Shown: positions 39,001 to 51,000 of the stretch, in pieces | Layout of the letters: every line of letters starts with the position of its first letter | How positions within the stretch are numbered: position 1 is the first letter of the stretch | Assembly: GCF_037038585.1 (NCBI RefSeq) | Contig: NC_092523.1 | Coordinates: 26,975,501-27,039,500 of the forward strand | Direction: 5' to 3' | DNA from: Patagioenas fasciata | Taxonomy: Eukaryota; Chordata; Aves; Columbiformes; Columbidae | Length of the DNA: 64,000 nucleotides | Notes under the pieces: generated by a model | Told to the model about the DNA's origin: nothing | The model's database searches: none | Seen by the model: only the letters and a program-made list of their open reading frames with translations | Translations under genes and position numbers: made by a program

Positions 39001-42000
39001 AGCTCTATTTCAAAGCCCACTTCAGCCTATAAGGGAGCCTGAACCCAAGATTCTACTCAGAGAAGAATGTCCCTGTCACCCAACTGCAGAGTACTTGAAG
39101 CAGGTCTTTTGGTGAAGCTGTGCTTTCCACCTGAAAGGGTTAGGATGGAGTAAGAAGGAAGATCCTTACTCTACAGTCAAAAGAGTGACGGAAGATGGAC
39201 AGAAAAGCTTTTTTATTTCTATTGATAATCCTAGATTATAGTCCTAGTTCTAAGAAATTCTGTTTAAAATTCAGTGGATAAAATGCTTAAAAAAACCATT
39301 TTCCCAGTGAAAATAATTGCTATAATCTTTCTATATAATAATATTTAAAGATATGCTGATCAGGGACTTCTGTATTTGATGTAGAAGTCTCTCTTAAAAT
39401 GATGTTTGGTATAAATTGGGCTTGCACAATTCACAAGTGTTTCCAAGCATTTAAAATGGTTTTCAGCATTTTTTTCAATGCTGTTTTTGCCTCCTTTGCT
39501 ATTTAGTCTGCTTATTTGTAAAATCACAGTATCTGTTTTATTTGTTTGTTTTCAGGAGTATGGTAAAGAAGAGATTACTATTATCAACCCCGCTCAGTTT
39601 CCTGATAAACTTTCAGTATCTGAATATTTAGAGCCAACTGTTCTTGGTACTATTGTAACACCTCATGAATATATTGGGAAAATAATTGCTTTGTGTCAGG
39701 TTGGTATATAGTTTTAGTTCTGTCATTTGTATTTTTAAGCTTTTCATATCATACTTAAAGTGAAGATAGTAGATAGTAAGATATTAGTACTTAAATAGTA
39801 TCTTTGACAATAGTTATTAAAATGTTTTTTTCTTTCAAGGCTATTTAAACTTTTATATGTAAAATTACTACTAAACTACAAAGTCCTTATAGTGAGAGTT
39901 TGTGATGAAGCAGTGACAAGGAACTACCTAGTCAAGCATCGTGCAGTAGACAAATTCATAGCTAGTTCTGTTTCCCTGAAAGAGTGAAACCAGCAGCAGG
40001 GAAATAAGACCTATTGTTTTTAGACATATAGTCATGGAAATACAATTTATGTCAGCACTTTACTTTTTATATGTGTTTTCAATACTTCACTGGAGTACAT
40101 TTATTATAATGATGGCCAGTCATGTTTCCGCAGGTGAATTTGGAATACTCTTAACTAAAAATATTTCAACTGCCATGCATATTGTCTTTATCTAATTTCC
40201 TCACAAGATTTTTCTTAGCTTTTAACATTTCAAAATACATAATACAAACAAGTACAGTGCCTGTGTGTCAGTGCAGTGGAGTTTAAGATCTATTTAGAAT
40301 AGCTCCTAAAATAACTTCAAGAACACCCTCCTGGCAGGGAAGAAGATGAGCCTGTGAGTCCTGCTGTGTAATACCCCAGTGTATGCAAAAAATCTAATTT
40401 CAGTGAGACTTTATGGACAAATAATTATACACTTAAAAGGCAGCAGTAAGCAGAAGCTCTTAAGGATTTCAGAAATTCAGCTTTTAGAGAGGATAGGTTT
40501 GAATAATTTTTCTAGTGAAGTTATAACCACTTCATTTATGATGGTGCTGCAATTTATTCTGGGATTTTAGCAAACTACCAATAGGATAGTTACTCTGGGG
40601 CTTGAAGTACAGGAGTTCTCTTGTGTAATTGGATAGTAGTTTATATTAGTTTGTTTTGTATTTATTTGTAGAAAATTTCTGTCAAGGGGAACTGAAACTA
40701 TTTTTATCTGTCTAGGATCGCAGGGCAGTCCAGAAGGATATGTTGTACTTGGATGAACACAGGGTTATGCTAAAATACCTCTTTCCACTGAATGAAATAG
40801 TGGTGGATTTTTATGATGCTCTTAAGTCTCTGTCGTCAGGTTATGCAAGGTAAGTACCTCCTTTGTACCCCCTTGCCCTCCCCACCACCCTGAGGTAGCA
40901 AACAAAAAAAGATCAGAGGAGAAGGCACAAGTGAAGAATATTCTTTTATGGTGGTGCTGTGTATCAAGTCTTACTTCATCTTTAATGAATCAGATTCACT
41001 GTGAAAATTGATGGAAATACATCTGAAAAACATGAAAAGTGCATCAATACCTAATAATAATTTTCTTTGATGCATGTGTTTTTCAGCTGTGACATATAGA
41101 GCGGCACTCGCTTGTCTGAAGTGACAATGAACATTTCCTATCAAAGGAATAACTGAAAATTTACTTCTTACTCCATTATAGTGTCTTTGTGGAAAAGGCA
41201 AAACAACCAGATACTGATTCTTTAAAGCTAGTAAAAGCAATCAACAAACTATATATAAAACAAACAACACTTACTTGACTTACATGCTTTATTATGGGAA
41301 TAAGGTAAATCATCTCTATTTTGAGACAAAATGTTCTGCTATGGGTGGATTCTTTAAATTCAGAGGCTAGAACAGTGCTCAGCTGCTTCTGAAGAGCCTT
41401 TGTGAGTTGAATGAAAGGGAAAATTTTGTGTGGCGGATGGGCTTATGCCACAGGAGACTTGATAGCTCTTACAAATCTGGTATGTAGACATGTTAGTTAG
41501 ATACACTGCATTTTTAACAGAAACTATTATACCTATCAGGCTGGTGCAAAAGTAATTGCAGTTTTGGACTCTTAATTTTAAATCATAACTAGACTCAAAC
41601 ACATCTTTATTAATCCAAACAGGAACCATTACAATCAACACATTTTTGCCAACAAGAAATAAGTTTGTTTATTCCTGTAGCATAAAAATCCATACTTCAG
41701 GATTCAACGAACTCTTGGAAAGCATTTTCTGCATCCTGCTGGTTGTAGAAGTGTTTTCCCTGACAAACGTTCTCAAGACACTTGAAGAAGTGTTGGTTGG
41801 TTGGCAAGAGGTCAGGTGAATATGGCGAATGAGGCAAAACTTCATAGCCCAATTCGTTCAACATTTTTAGTGTTGGCTGCACGATGTGTGGTTGGGTGTT
41901 ATCGTGGAGAAGAATTGGGCCCTTTCTATTGACCAGTGCTGGCTACAGGTGTTGCAGTTTTCAGTGCATCTCATTAGTTTGTTGAGGACCCTCCTCAGAT

Positions 42001-45000
42001 GTCACGGATTCACTGGGATTCTGAAAGCTGTAGCGCATCAGACCAGCAGCAGACCACGAGACAGTGACTGTGACCATTTTTGGTGCAAGTTTGACTTTGG
42101 AAAGTGCTTCAGAGGTTCTTCTCAGTCCAACCACTCATCTGGTCATTGCTGATTGTTGTATAAAATCCACTCTTCATCATCTGTCAAATCTGATTGAGAA
42201 ATGGACAACACTTCAAGGATTTTTTGAATTGTTGGTCAGCTCACGAGGCACCCACTGATCGAGCTTTTTCACCTTTCCAATTTCCTTCAAATGCTGAATG
42301 ACTGTAGAATGGTCATTTGGCAGCTTCTCGTGTAGTTGTCAGAGGATCAGCTTCGATGGTTGCTCTCAGTTGGTCCTTGTCAACTTCCGATGGCCAGCCA
42401 CTATGCTCCTCATCTTCAAGGCTCTCATCTCCTTTGTGAAACTTCTAGAACCATCACTGCACTGTACATTTGTTAGCAGTTCCTGAGCCAAATGTGGTGG
42501 TGTTGTGAGTTGTCTCCGCTGCTTTATGACCCATTTTGAACTCAAATAAGAAAATTGCTCGAATTTGCTTTTCATCTAACATAATTTCCATAGCCTAAAA
42601 TAAATATAAAATAAACAGCAAGTAATAAGTCAGTAGCAAAAAAACATAAAGGAAGAAAAGTGTGTTAAAATGATGTATAACATAACCATATTTATTTAAG
42701 AACAAATTCCAATATCAAGTGGCACATTTCAACAATGAGAAAACAGCAGTTCTTTTTGCACCAACCTAATAATTACATTATTAATTTAATGAGCATAAAA
42801 ATGAATTTCATTGAAGGAGTGAATTTGGTTTGAGTTTGTGTTTTCTTAAATATGCCTTATAAAGGTAAGATGAGATGTGTTTTGCCCAAGTTTTTCTATT
42901 TGAAGTAGAAGCATAACCAAAAGTGGGCAAGGACAGGTAACAGAAACAGAGGAATGGAGACTTTGAGATTATTTCTTGATTTTCGTTTCCTAATTGACTC
43001 CCTAATGTTGCTTGTGTATTTAATGCTCTCAATAATCATACTTCTGTTACGTTAATCTATTCATGTAACTATGATTTAAGCCAATTAAGATAGAAGTACT
43101 TTCAAATACTCTCAGAGGATTTTTCCCCGCTCTGTTTTGATATTTCAGATCTGACCAGTTTAGTGGTATTTGTATTCTCCATGCATATCTATCTTGTATG
43201 AATGTATAAATTACATACATATATCTCTGCATCTCCTCCATTTTAAGATTTGTTTTGAAAACTGACACACAGACAGCAAGGCCCATACTGACCAAAGGAG
43301 AAATATGCTTTGGAAATGAAGAGGAAAACTTTGTTGTCAGAGGGAATAATAGAGGTCATATAAAAAGTCCGTCAAATGAGAGGATGAAAAGAAAACAATC
43401 CAGTGTTAGTGTTTGATTTGTGTGACATCAAGGACGTTTGCTGTTCAAAAGCTGTGTTGAAGGGTTCTGTTTCTGGAGTTTTAAGGATCTTTCAGCTGAT
43501 AGAAGTGTTTGAATAAACTCTTCAAGAGATTGCAGTAAGAATGTAGATGGTTTTTTTCTTTATTTATTCACCTGACTCAATAGCTGGAAGACAGGATGAT
43601 GCCTTCTGCTGCCTTGGAGATGAGATTTATTTGCAGTAAATTTCTAGTCCATCCAAGGCTGGACTTGCATAACGGAAATGAACTGAGAGACCATTAAAAA
43701 CTCTGCTCCTATTTTAATAAAAAGTCAGAGTGTTTTATTAAGAAATGTGTCTAAAACTTAAAATTTATGGAACAAAGAATGCAGAATGTAATTTTTACAA
43801 GATCATCACTAACTTTTAAACTGCTTTCATTTAGTTTTGATTATGAAGATGCAGGATACCAGACAGCAGACCTTATCAAAATGGATATTCTTCTAAATGG
43901 AAATCCAGTTGAAGAGCTGGCAACAATCGTACACAAGTAAGTTGACTGGATTCTCTGTTCCAAAGAAATAAGACTTGCTATTAATATACAATGCAAATAT
44001 ATTTGTCATATAATGCACATATATATATATGAAAACAATATTGAGGATTTCACTACATCGCCACTTTTGGAGATGATCTGAAAAAGAGGCACTTAAGTGC
44101 GAGGTAATCATCTTTGTTTTTTTTGTAATGTTGGACAAGGTAGGAGAAGGAAGTACAAAATGACAGTCTTTTAAGGGGCTGAAAAAAATTAAATTTTGAC
44201 CAGTATAGGAGATGCCAGATGAATAATTTATGGCACTTATTATTTATTACTGAAAAACATGAAAAAAATGATTTGATGTTCCAAATAATTAATATTCTAC
44301 AGAAGTTTGTTGTTATCTTGTCTCCAGCCAAAATACCAGGAGAAAGTAAATATTTATTGGATGTAATTACCTCATTTTTTTTCTAAGATGATTCAGTTTC
44401 TAGAAGTTTCTCAGGAATAACTGTTTTTCAGGTGAGAATAGTGCCTTCTGGTTTCCAGCCTCTGCCTGTGCTTTCTTCTCAGAAAGTCTTTATAAGGCTC
44501 CCTTCTGTAACTTCAGCATCCCTTTCTCGTAATTCTGAGATCAGCTTTTTCAGGTGTGGGAGATTTGAGGGATTTTCTTGAAGCAAATGGACATTATATG
44601 GAGCTGAACTGAATAGGCGTCTGAGGCCTATGTATCGAGCAAGAGTCAAGTAGCCTATGTGCCTTACGTGACTGTGAGCAGCCTTGAGCAAGAACAAAAG
44701 AAAGTGTGTCCAGTGAAGAAATTAAGCATCAGCAAGTCAGCAATTTTGTAGTGAGGTAATGCTGAATGCTAGAGCTTGAGCTAGGTGTAAAAGATCCAAT
44801 CCCTTGTTAGTTTGCGGTGCATGGATGGTAATTGTTATCCAATCACATGCAGCCTGTAGATGCTTGGACAAAGCAAAAATATACTTAAGGAGAATTGTAA
44901 CAAGCAATAAATGGCTTCAGCTGGATTCACACTGGATTGTGTGGAGTCCGTGTTGTTCACCCTCGCAAGTGGTGACCCCGACGTGATACTTGAGAATTTA

Positions 45001-48000
45001 TGGCGAGGGGATGACTGCTGAAGGAGGGTTAAGCCTCGGCTGACCGGCACGGCTGGACTGTGACTGGGACAGTCTGTGGAAAATAGTCGGAGAGAATCCA
45101 ACACTGTTGCACAATGGACACTCGAAGGTGAGGTGAACAGCTGGGGGAGAGATGGGGCAGAATGTATCTAATAAAGAAAAAGCAATTTTGCAGCTATTCT
45201 CGCATATCCTATCTAGGAGAGGAGTGAAATATGAGGAAAGTAACTTCAGAAGATTATTAATTTGGTGCCAGGACAATGGGTTTCCTACCGATCCGTCAGG
45301 AGCCTTTCAAACAGAGACTTGGGAAAAAGTGGGAAATGTGCTGTGGGAGATGATTAGCCATGGTGAAAAATAGGCTAATGGCCTTGCAACCGCCTGGTGC
45401 TTGATAATCATGACATTGCAACAGTTAAAAGCCTAAAAGACTACAAGGCCTGTTCCTGGCATTGAGTCCGCCATTGCAACAGTTAAAAGCTGAAAAGACT
45501 GTTTACGAAGCTCAGTGATTCGAAACAGGCATTTCCAGTTCAATTGCCAGTTAAATTGCAAGTGTTTTCCCCTGATCCAACAAAATATTCACTCCCAGAA
45601 GAAGAGCCATCAGAGGAACTGTCTGCACCTCTCCTGGAAGAAAAATCACCAGGAAGACAGAACCAGTTTAATGACAATATGGACACAGATCAAAATGTGC
45701 TGTCTGATCCTACGAAGAAGAAACCATTTTATCCTCCTTTGCCACCATCTACACCACCTACTCCTGATTTGCCTCTGATACATCCTGGGTTTCCGGATAA
45801 GCCCAGATGGGCCCAAGAGCTTATTCGGAAGCCGGAGGATTTAGAGAGACAACAAAAGATTCAACAAGCAGACCAAGAATGTAGAGAGGACACGATAATG
45901 CGTAGACTAGAACAGAACATCTCTGATAAACATTCCAGGGGGACAACGGGGAGTGCTGCAGGTAGCAATCCTATCATGAGGTGGCAGGGTGTCATAAAAA
46001 ATGCATTACTTGAGGGAGAAGTATTACCCTCTGCATATCCAGTAATGCTGGGAGGTACTGGGAATGATGGGAGACAAAAGCCTCATTACTGGGCTCCTTT
46101 TCCATGGGAATTAGTCAAAGAGGCAAGGAAATGGGTAAAAGAACATGTGTTACCGTCACCTTTTACTCAGGCATTTTTTGACAATATTTTTACTACTAAC
46201 CTTATGACTCCATCAGATTCGTGTGCATAGATGCAAATTATATTAACACCAATGCAGCAGTTACTTTGGCGGACATGCTGGTATGATCTGGTGGGACAAC
46301 AGTAGTGCAAAATTTAGAAAGGGGGGATGGTGATACACTAAGGACAGCAACCGTTAATATGCTCACAGGACAGGGAGAGTTTGCTGATATGCAAAAGCAA
46401 GCCAGGTTAGTTGTGCCAATACTGCATCAATCAATGACCTTAGCCAAGGAAGCGATGAAAACACTGCCTGAGGATGGGAAAATTATACCACCTTGTATTA
46501 CTGTTAAGCAAGGTCAAAATTAGTCTTACATGGCTGTTTTAGATCGCTTGCGCAATGTGTTGGAATGGTCACAGTTGACCGATCCAGTTTGCAAAGCACT
46601 GCTTATGTGTCTAGCAGTGGAGAATGCTAATCCTGCTTGTAAGTGCATTTTACAGGAGCTGCCAAAGAACGCATCCCTGGTTGGTATGCTGGTGGCGTGT
46701 TCGAGGGTTGGCATGTCAGAAGAACAAACCAGTTTTATGGCTAGCGTTTTTGCAGCAGCCATAAAGCCTTTGATTCAAAAAGGAAAATCAGGTCATAAAA
46801 AGACACAGTGCAGAGCTAGTAAGCCGGGACAACAGACAAATAGAAGACTTGCAGGAAATGTTGAAGAAATTCACCATTGTAGAAGATGGATTGAGTGGGT
46901 GGTTAGCAAGTCTGAGAATTACAGGATGGCTGAGGGATGTGCTTTTACGTGGATTAATAATGTTTGTGATTGTTGCTATATTGTTAGTTGTACCTTGTTT
47001 GATAAAATTGCTCGAACACATGGTATCCAAAGCCTTTGTGAATGTTTGGTTTGCGCAGAAACAAAAAGGGGGAATTGTGGGAGATTTGAGGGATTTTCTT
47101 GAAGCAAATGGACATTATATGGAACTGAAGTGAACAGGCCTCTGAGGCCTATGTGTTCAGCAAGAGAGCAAGAGTTGAGTAGCCTATGTGCCTTACGTGA
47201 CTTCAAGCAGCCTTGAGCAAGAACAAAAGAAAGTGTGTCCAGTGAAGAAATTAAGAGTCAGCAATTTTGTAGTGAGGTAATGCTGAATGCTAGAGCTCGT
47301 GCTAACTGTAAAAGATCCAATCCCTTGTAGTTTGCGGCACGTGGACAGTAGTTGTTATCCAATTACATGCAGCCTCTAAGCATGTGGACAGTAGTTGTTA
47401 TCCAATCACATGCAGCCTGTAGACGTGTGGACAAAGCAAAAAGATACTTAAGGAGAATTGTAACAAGCAATAAATGGCTTCAGCTGGATTGACTCTGGAT
47501 TGTGTGGAGTCTGCATCGTTTACCCTCGCATTCAGGTTTTTCTTTTTGTGGTTTGTTTGTTTTTCCTTCTTAAAATACAAACTTGTAGTTGCTAAAAATG
47601 TGTATATTTTCGTATTTTTTACATAACTGTGATCCCAAAATCTTTGGAATTTCTTAACTTCAGAAGATTGATGTAGGAAAATGAAACCTTTAGTTTATCC
47701 AGAAAGATCCTGGGCCTGGAGTGAAATAACTCTTTCGTATACATTTGCAACTTAATGTGTTTTTCATAAATAAGCCGTGTTTAGCAATCTACCTGCATCT
47801 CTTTACTTTGAAACCATGGCAAATGGAGTGGGCCAACCTTGCAAAAATTACTTACTGCTTTAACATGTGTTCCTTGATCAATTTAGCTTGCACCCCAGAA
47901 CTGCTTCACTCACTAAAACTAATGATAGCTTTTCTTTTACCTTTAAATTGCAAATAAATTTTTGAACTTGTAGACAGCATTCATTCTACTCCTGCTTCGG

Positions 48001-51000
48001 TTATCCTGAGTCCTCTCACTGTAAATAGAGTATGTATCTCTATAACAATAATTATGCTGAATTACATTCATAGCGAAAGAATTACTGAAATTACTGTAAT
48101 ATCAGTGGTAAGCTAACCATTATTATTTGTCCTAATTATACAAATATCTCTATCTTCTAAAACTAATGCTTAATGAACATTACTTAAGTACTTCAACCTT
48201 AAGCTGTTTGCTTTATACAGGTAACAGGGAGTCATGTTGTTGCTACATGAATACATGTAAAACTATTTTCAGCTGTTTTCAGCTGTTGCTAAAATATATT
48301 TGCTAAATGTGGATTTTTTCAATGGCTTATGAGAGTATCTGTTTAGTAGCTTCTTCAGCCCTTTTGTCATTTTTCTCTTTCAAAAATATGAAGCATATGC
48401 AGATGCTAAAATATAGCTGGATAATTTTTATTAGTAGATGGCAAGTACATTAAAATGTTTTTTGTTTTTTTTCCTGCTTTATAAAAACCAATGTTTTAAA
48501 AATATTTCTCTAATATGTAGATCTTCTGACCTTTTGAGCCTACAATCAATGAAAATCCTCCTTGACCACCTAGTTTAAAAATTCCATTTGAAGCTGTGAC
48601 AGTTTTCAGAATGGCTTCAGTGTGATAGATAATCTGGGTACTTAGCATAAATATTTTACATTTATTTGAAGACCTTTTGTTAGTATGAAACGGGTGACAT
48701 AGATCACTTAGATGCAAAATTATTTTCTGATCAGCTTATGTTTTGAGTTAAAAACTTTTACTAAAATCTTTCTATCAAACAGTTTGTTCTATGGATATAT
48801 TTTTGGGGTTATATTAGTCTTCCTGAAAACGCTGTTAACTTTCTTTTTCAGTGACAAGGCGTATGCTACTGGTAAATTTATTTGTGAACGTTTAAAAGAT
48901 GCTATTCCTAGACAATTGTTTGAAATAGCCATCCAGGCTGCTATTGGCAAGAAAATCATTGCAAGAGAAACGTAAGTGAAGCCCTTCTGTTTCCCTTTTA
49001 TTTTTTTTTCCTTCCTTACTTTAAGGTACTTAAAATACATACTTGTAATGTCTTCCCCAGTAGTTTTATACATTACAATACCTGCAGTTTACTTTAAAGT
49101 CATATTTTTCTTGTGTATGCTACCGGACCTCTTGGGGAAACAAAACCAAAATATTTGAGCTGTGACTATGACTAAGGACTTTATATAAATTTAATTGAAA
49201 AAAATGTGTTTTTATTTTAAATAGCTTGTGGTCAGCATTGTGCTTAGTGTGTAGAATATAACTTGCAAAACCCATGTGTCCACTTCCTGTTTGGCACTGA
49301 AAAACTTCCTTACTGCTGAAAAAAAATAGCTAGTTATGGAATAGGTTAACCGCTGGGAGAATCAGCAAAAAAAAAAAAAAAGGAAAAAAAAAAAAAAATT
49401 GAACTGTGCTTTTCCAAAGGAAGTAGGTTGCAGGCTGTTCTTAGCAGCACATGCTTCTTTTAGAGCAAACTGTTTCCTTGATCTGTTTCTTGTTGCACTT
49501 TCGCTGCTTAAATAAAATTCAGATTGTGATAAAAGAATTAAAGGTAGGGATCCAAGCAGAGGTGCTGTAAGAATTTGTGTGTACATACCTATATAAACAC
49601 TTAGGTAACACTGTGAATCATAGAAGAAATCCTAGATAAGAATGCAAGATTGGAATTTTTATGTACATATTGTACACCCTAAGGGATATTTCTAGAATTG
49701 AGAAATGTGAATTAAGTCTTCTGTTTAGAAGTTTGTTTTCTGTATACAAAATATAATGCGTAATTCCAATGAGTCTTACAAAACCAGAAGAAAAACAATG
49801 CCTAGTATTTTGACAACTTAGTATTTAGCATCATGTATAGGAGATGTTCTGATGTGTTGAAGTACATATTTTATTTTACAGGCTGAAAGCTTACAGAAAA
49901 AACGTTGTGGCAAAATGTGTAGGTATTTTTTTTCATTGTTTTGATGTTTCTGATGTGTGTAGTCTTGCTAATGTGACAGGCGTATCTTTTCCTAGAAACC
50001 CAGCAAAGACACGTTCTGCTTGTGCTCCAACATTTCACTGGGATATTAACAGATACTTTTATTTTTTTATTTTAAAATTCAACTCATATAATCTCTAGTT
50101 GCAGCAAGAGTGGATCAGAAAGAGTAATGGCTTTTTCAAAATTACACATCTAGAGTGAACTCAAGAGAGCTGTGGCTGTGCTCACTCCCATCTCACCATT
50201 CTCTCATAGTTTTAGACATATAGTAAGTGTATGTGTGTGTGTACACACACATCTGTGTAACTTCATGTTTCCTGATTTTTTTTTTTTTCCAGGTGTGATT
50301 TAAGAAACTATAAAAGTGCTTCTTTAGAGACTGACTGTGATTAGACTTTTACCTGAGTTTTCAGTAATACATCATGACAAGGCCTTAAATACGCAGTAGT
50401 TGACTATGAACAACACTGGACAAAACTGTAGGAAAAACGTGATGGCTCTTACTTGTCTTTAGCTCTCTGAAGCGAACACGTTGGAAAAAATTAAGCAAGT
50501 GTCCCTTTTTCACAACTATTATGGAATTTTTCTGCTAGGCACATATATCAGATGGTGTTTGCTCAACATAGAGAAGGGTTCAGTTATCTTACCTAGACGT
50601 AAACACCTAGTGCTAGTAAAGGTGCCCCAGTGTATCTGAGCTGGCATTCTGCTGCTGTTCCAAGATCTGGATAGCCTATAGGCTGTGTCTAATGTCAGCC
50701 ATGCTTATGTAAATTTATATGTTTAGGTAACTCGGTTCAACTCTCAATGAATGTGTTCTTTTTAACTATTGGCCTTTTGGGATACGTGGAGTGGAGTAAA
50801 TACGTGGAATAGAAAATAATCTTTTGTCACAATATAACTAGCATTTCTGACTATTTTTAAGCGTTTGAGTTTAGTGTTGCTGAAATTTACTGTAGTTGCA
50901 TTTAAGCTTACTAAAACACTTTTTCATTTTCATAGTATGGTGGAGACATTACAAGAAGAATGAAGCTTTTAAAGAGGCAGGCAGAAGGGAAGAAGTTGAT

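Larger units (their letters stand above)
33557..43834 (+). other. GUF1 introns 8-13, remaining non-coding content
   Basis: Outside the solo LTR, CR1 and mariner, the introns 33557-35107, 35248-37412, 37537-37912, 38046-39555, 39700-40715 and 40850-43834 hold only AT-rich unique sequence, a short GA repeat near 38508-38525 and chance ORFs. Confidence 0.6.
44555..47530 (+). mobile_element. Internally deleted class II (betaretrovirus-like) provirus
   Basis: A 2,976-bp provirus in GUF1 intron 14, sense with the gene. Two LTRs (TG...CA ends) are flanked by the 6-bp direct repeat TTCAGG (44549-44554 and 47531-47536), so the insertion is complete-ended. Order: 5' LTR, tRNA-Trp type primer site, leader, broken gag, env transmembrane tail, polypurine tract, 3' LTR. 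Pro, pol and most of env are absent. The gag layout and the env end running across the polypurine tract resemble betaretroviruses, whereas the primer site is the alpharetrovirus type. The many LTR differences indicate an old insertion. Confidence 0.93.
47537..50935 (+). other. GUF1 introns 14 (3' part), 15 and 16
   Basis: Non-coding sequence between provirus and exon 15, then 48972-49881 and 49919-50935. It contains a pair of A15-type tracts at 49367-49398 and a short GT/AC repeat at 50231-50252. No other element was recognised. Confidence 0.6.

Noticed and set aside
38770-39032. Two overlapping plus-strand ORFs between GUF1 exons 11 and 12
   Set aside because: Exons 11 and 12 join directly in phase with conserved sequence on both sides, leaving no room for an extra exon; no homology seen.
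44479-45276. Minus-strand ORFs over the provirus 5' LTR and leader
   Set aside because: Antisense shadows of LTR and leader; the element is read on the plus strand, as primer site and polypurine tract show.
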